Below, in pieces: positions 13,527 to 16,152 of a stretch of 16,152 bases of DNA (its first letter is position 1; the number at the start of each line of letters is the position of its first letter). Source of the stretch: JBIYSM02 sp044759095 (GTDB taxonomy: Bacteria > Bacillota > Bacilli > Brevibacillales > Brevibacillaceae). Position numbers and translations under genes: made by a program. The notes below the pieces were generated by a model. It saw only the letters and a list, made by a program, of their open reading frames with translations, was not told the DNA's origin and did not search any database. The DNA lies in contig NZ_JBIYSM020000062.1 of assembly GCF_044759095.2 (NCBI RefSeq), positions 1 through 16,152 of the forward strand, in the 5' to 3' direction.

Positions 13527-14288
13527 TTGAGTAAAAACATCTTTTTCGAACTTCACCATAACCTTCCGCGAGAAGGCCCCGGCAACAACGAATCCACACG
13601 CAAAGCGTTCGAAATGCTTGCAGAGCTGCCGAGCGATGCGTGTATTCTCGATATCGGCTGCGGCCCGGGCATGCAGACCATCCAGCTTGCCAAGCTGACG
13701 AACGGAACCATTACGGCCGTGGATACACATGAGCCCTTTTTGACGGAAGTGAAACAGAGAGCTGTCGCAGATGGGCTGGGAGAACGCATCCTTCCACGCA
13801 AAGCGTCCATGTTTACCTTGCCGTTTGACAATCATTCCTTTGATGTAATCTGGTCGGAAGGATCGATTTATATCATGGGCTTCGAACAGGGACTAAAAGC
13901 CTGGCGTCCCTTTTTGAAGCCCGGCGGGTATCTGGCGGTATCCGAGCTTGCCTGGCTGGACAACCATCCTCCAACAGAGGCGGCCGAGTTTTGGGAAAAA
14001 AACTATCCGGGGATGAAAACAGTCGAGGACCATCTAAGGGCTGTAGAGCAATCCGGGTACATTCTGATCGGACATTTTGTCCTTCCGGAATCGGGCTGGT
14101 GGGATGATTACTACCTCCCCATGGAGCAACGCATCCTGGCACTGCGTGAAACCTACCGGAACGATACCGCATGCCTTGGCCAGCTGGATGAAGCACAGCA
14201 GGAAATTGACTTGTTCCGAAAGTATTCCAATTACTACGGTTACGTGTTCTATGTCATGCAGGCTGCGGTGTCCACATACCGAACATAA
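13527..14288 (+). CDS. Class I SAM-dependent methyltransferase with altered C-terminus
   Basis: The 253-residue protein has a Rossmann methyltransferase core: ILDIGCGPGMQTIQLA (motif I, SAM binding), TAVDTHEPFL (acidic loop), FDVIWSEGSIYIMGF (motif IV region) and LKPGGYLAVSEL. The substrate is unknown. The start is a TTG at 13527 with AGGGGG 8 bp upstream. The last eight codons and the TAA stop are the antisense of a tnpB relic, so the original end has been replaced after about YYGYVFYVMQ. The enzyme core is complete, and loss of function is not implied. A bidirectional terminator follows at 14492. Confidence 0.88.
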   Translation: MSKNIFFELHHNLPREGPGNNESTRKAFEMLAELPSDACILDIGCGPGMQTIQLAKLTNGTITAVDTHEPFLTEVKQRAVADGLGERILPRKASMFTLPFDNHSFDVIWSEGSIYIMGFEQGLKAWRPFLKPGGYLAVSELAWLDNHPPTEAAEFWEKNYPGMKTVEDHLRAVEQSGYILIGHFVLPESGWWDDYYLPMEQRILALRETYRNDTACLGQLDEAQQEIDLFRKYSNYYGYVFYVMQAAVSTYRT

Positions 14289-14441
14289 CTGGCTCGAGGG
14301 GAAATGTTTCGCTACCACACTGATCGTGCGTCCGTATTAGCGAGCCTTGTATTCCAAGAGAGTGGGACACCTCGTCCATGACGCATCGGCAATCGACTTC
14401 GCCAGCTTGTGATTTTTCAGCAGATGGGCAACTTGCAAATC
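14262..14441 (-). pseudogene. tnpB: TnpB (IS200/IS605-type OrfB) relic
   Basis: Sixty codons on minus read DLQVAHLLKNHKLAKSIADA, SW, ... LLEYKAR, stop, YGRTISVVAKHFPSSQLCSV and CGHRS, the well-known stretch between RuvC-II and the zinc ribbon of TnpB. An in-frame TAA replaces the residue (usually Trp) before YGRT. Both ends are cut: there is no N-terminal part, the second CxxC and the RuvC-III aspartate are missing, and there are no IS ends. It is a dead fragment. Its right side in this reading overlaps the end of the methyltransferase gene on the other strand. Confidence 0.9.
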
Positions 14442-14491
14442 CCCTTGCTTCGCTGAAGAGGGAGTCTTCTCGGTAATGATGATAAAACAGC

Positions 14492-14533
14492 AAAGCTCCC
14501 TGGATATCGAGTCCAAGGAGCTTTTTCATTTTA
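14492..14533. terminator. Bidirectional terminator between methyltransferase and thiO
   Basis: AAAGCTCCCTGG and CCAAGGAGCTTT form an 11 of 12 bp stem around 9 bases. On plus it is followed by TTTTTCATTTT, serving the methyltransferase. On minus TTT and then a T-rich stretch follow, serving thiO, whose stop codon lies at 14531-14533. Confidence 0.75.
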
Positions 14534-15640
14534 CGACACGGCAAAAAACCGCCCCGGCGCAAACGGCTGCAGGGGTTCCAACCGATTCTTTATAATCCAA
14601 TCAGCCATGCGCTTCGCCGTAACGGGTGACAGCAGGATCCCGTTGCGAAAGTGTCCACCCGCGATGGACAGCCCGTTCCAACCGGGAACAGGTCCCAAGA
14701 GCGGTTTGCCGTCGGCGGTTGCCGGACGGAGCCCCGCCCATGCCTCCAGAAACGCGGCGGTTTGCAGCGAAGGCACATACGGCAGTACACCGCTGCAAAC
14801 GCTTGCCAGGCCTCCCAATGTGACGTCTTTTTGAAATCCCGCCTCGTCCTCGGTGGCGCCGATGATGATCCGGCCGTCCCGTTTGGGTGTAAGGTATCCT
14901 GTCGTCCCAAATACCACGGTCCGAAGAGGAATTCCCGCGGAGGAAACGGCGGCGATCTGACCGCGCACCGGGCAGACCGGGATGGAGATACCCAGCCAGT
15001 TCAGCATGATCCCGGCCCAGGCGCCGGAGGTGATTACGGTGTGATCGGCATGAAACGTCCCCGCGGTGGTCTCCGCTCCGGTGACACTGCCCGCCTGCTG
15101 AACCAGACCGGTTACAACGCAACCGCTCACCAGCTTCACTCCCTGCTTCTTGCAGGCAGTAACCAGCGCGCCGAGAAGCAGGCGGTTGTTGATATGCCCT
15201 TCCTGTGGCGAGTGAATGGCGGCGACTGCTTTCGCGGTTAACAGCGGCTCCACCTCTAGCACTTCCCCTCCGGTCAGCCATCGGACGTGATAGCCGGCCG
15301 CCTTTTGCCAGCAGTATTTGGCCCACAACGCTTCCGCTTCCTCGTCGTTCATCGCTACGGTCAACAGTCCGTCCAGGCAGAGCTGGACGTCTCCCCCTGT
15401 GGCTGCTTCCAGCTCTGCCACCCATTGTGGATAGAGCCAGAGCGACTCCATTCCCAAATCGAGCAGCGGACCGACTGTTTGAAATTCTTTCAGCGGAGCC
15501 AGCATCCCGGCTGCAGCTGATGAGGCCTGCCCGCCCCATTCCCCCTGTTCGATCACGGTTACCGACAAGCCTCTCCTCGACAGTTCATAAGCCAGACTCA
15601 ACCCGATGATTCCTCCGCCAATCAACAAGCAGTTGGTCAT
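14531..15640 (-). CDS. thiO: Glycine oxidase ThiO
   Basis: ThiO is an FAD enzyme of the DAO family that oxidises glycine to the imine used to build the thiazole of thiamin. The 369-residue protein starts with a dinucleotide-binding fold, CLLIGGGIIGLSLAYELSRR, then VTVIEQGEWGGQASSAAAGM (the S/A-rich FAD loop), and ends with WAGLRPATADGKPLLGPV and GLSIAGGHFRNGILLSP, both typical of ThiO. I chose the ATG at 15640 because it starts at the nucleotide-binding strand, has an AGAGG site, and lies after the riboswitch terminator. A TPP riboswitch controls it. No other thi genes are visible within this window, so thiO is a single-gene unit here. Confidence 0.94.
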   Translation of the reverse strand: MTNCLLIGGGIIGLSLAYELSRRGLSVTVIEQGEWGGQASSAAAGMLAPLKEFQTVGPLLDLGMESLWLYPQWVAELEAATGGDVQLCLDGLLTVAMNDEEAEALWAKYCWQKAAGYHVRWLTGGEVLEVEPLLTAKAVAAIHSPQEGHINNRLLLGALVTACKKQGVKLVSGCVVTGLVQQAGSVTGAETTAGTFHADHTVITSGAWAGIMLNWLGISIPVCPVRGQIAAVSSAGIPLRTVVFGTTGYLTPKRDGRIIIGATEDEAGFQKDVTLGGLASVCSGVLPYVPSLQTAAFLEAWAGLRPATADGKPLLGPVPGWNGLSIAGGHFRNGILLSPVTAKRMADWIIKNRLEPLQPFAPGRFFAVS

Positions 15641-15659
15641 ATCTCTACCTCTCCCCGTC

Positions 15660-15699
15660 AAAAAACGAAAGCCCACCAATCCAGGCAGGAAAGGCGGGC
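15660..15699 (-). terminator. Riboswitch-controlled terminator upstream of thiO
   Basis: On minus, GCCCGCC pairs with GGTGGGC (one wobble) and is followed by TTTCGTTTTTT, 20 bp before the thiO ATG. Its position between the TPP aptamer and the gene makes it the likely expression platform. Confidence 0.8.
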
Positions 15700-15747
15700 G
15701 TACGTACACGCATCGGAGAATCAGACACACGTTTGCTGTCCACTACA

Positions 15748-15843
15748 CTTCCCTGCGCCAGCATGATCCGGATCAGGTGCAAAGGGTCGACGGTTCATTC
15801 GCTTCCGTCCTCTCAGCCCCGCATGAAGGACTCCCCCAGTAGC
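15748..15843 (-). promoter_or_regulatory. TPP riboswitch (THI element)
   Basis: On minus, the aptamer shows the signatures GGGGCTGAGA and, further on, ACCTGATCCGGATCATGC followed by GCGCAGGGAAG, which are hallmarks of the thiamin pyrophosphate aptamer. Binding of TPP would favour the downstream terminator and shut off thiO. Confidence 0.96.
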
Positions 15844-15867
15844 TTTCGTTATGTTGTTGATAGGCTA

Positions 15868-15896
15868 AGTATATCCTCCTGTTTGTATGCTGACAA
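15868..15896 (-). promoter_or_regulatory. Promoter of the thiO transcript
   Basis: On minus, TTGTCA (15891-15896) and TATACT (15868-15873) are separated by 17 bp, placing transcription start just ahead of the riboswitch. Confidence 0.8.
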
Positions 15897-15961
15897 GGGA
15901 TAAATCACCAACTCGGCCTAGCTAGTTTCCCCTGAAAAATTCCTGGGGTAAGTCAAAAACA

Positions 15962-16036
15962 AAAGGAATTCAGCTCTCTAAATGGAAGTAGTTGTTGACG
16001 AGGCAATACATCCAAAAAGAGGGACTGAATTCCTTT
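15962..16036. mobile_element. Subterminal inverted repeat in the upstream region of an IS element
   Basis: AAAGGAATTCAG (15962-15973) and CTGAATTCCTTT (16025-16036) are perfect 12-bp inverted arms, 56 bp before the transposase start. They probably belong to the left end of the insertion sequence. Its exact boundary and target duplication cannot be seen; it must lie right of the thiO promoter (15896). Confidence 0.55.
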
Positions 16037-16091
16037 CTTCATAAAGAAATTCAACAGTGCTCCTCGAAAATCCTATTTGAGGTGAGCGATT

Positions 16092-16152
16092 ATGTTAAAA
16101 CTTCGTAACGAGCAAATCACATTGTGGGATACCCTTCTCCCTGAACCAATCC
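16092..16152 (+). CDS. IS1182-like transposase, N-terminal fragment cut by window edge
   Basis: The frame opens MLKLRNEQITLWDTLLPEPI and runs off the window. This opening resembles IS1182-family DDE transposases, which move their element by cut-and-paste. Only 20 residues are visible, so the family call rests on that N-terminal motif and completeness cannot be judged. A GAGGTGAG ribosome binding site precedes the ATG. Confidence 0.75.
   Translation, partial: MLKLRNEQITLWDTLLPEPI

Noticed and set aside
14254..14562. Minus-strand ORF of 102 codons between thiO and the methyltransferase
   Set aside because: It crosses a terminator and reads the tnpB relic in the wrong frame; the true homology is in another frame with a stop codon.

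Overview
The window looks like a chromosomal segment from a spore-forming member of the Bacillales, most like Brevibacillus or a relative. That placement is inferred from the close family resemblance of the Cas12b, NAD kinase (YjbN/NadF type) and YugN-like proteins, from strong GGAGG-type ribosome binding sites and sigma-A promoters, and from a TPP riboswitch ahead of thiO. No 16S rRNA or other direct taxonomic marker is present.

Region 1 (about 1-7460) is a complete type V-B CRISPR-Cas locus read entirely from the minus strand: cas12b (1095 aa, RuvC residues D568, E829, D956), a fused cas4-cas1 (554 aa), cas2 (97 aa, GTG start), a tracrRNA gene with its own promoter, a leader, and an array of 21 repeats of 36 bp with 20 spacers of 34-39 bp. 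Degenerate repeats sit at the left end and the leader at the right end, so new spacers enter next to the tracrRNA gene. Left of the array lie a 47-bp relic of the 3' end of the MOSC gene (whose intact copy is at 8643-9362), a doubtful 25-codon ORF and an intrinsic terminator. The CRISPR-Cas block, together with ybaK, is therefore bracketed by direct repeats of one gene's 3' end, which suggests island-type acquisition.

Region 2 (about 7540-8150) has no conventional gene. It carries a 23-residue hydrophobic peptide ORF on the plus strand, two exact copies of a 22-bp palindrome, a GC-rich fold closed by a perfect 15-bp inverted repeat, and a set of nested hairpins. I could not assign this to a known RNA or element. 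A short sequence resembling a shortened CRISPR repeat overlaps the end of the peptide ORF.

Region 3 (8155-10772) is housekeeping on the minus strand: a DinB-family protein, then nadK, a MOSC-domain protein and a YbaK/EbsC-type deacylase, tightly packed and ending in an intrinsic terminator.

Region 4 (10928-13258) holds an L,D-transpeptidase on plus and, on minus, a YugN-like protein, a Pro/Tyr/Arg-rich protein, and a marR-DUF3147 pair with overlapping reading frames.

Region 5 (13340-16152) holds a SAM-dependent methyltransferase whose last codons run into an antisense TnpB relic, thiO under a TPP riboswitch with a clear promoter and terminator, and at the right edge the start of an IS1182-like transposase gene.

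Functionally, Cas4-Cas1 and Cas2 would acquire spacers, and the array transcript would pair with the tracrRNA and load Cas12b for RNA-guided DNA cleavage. No cas6 is present, as expected for V-B systems that rely on tracrRNA pairing and host RNase III.
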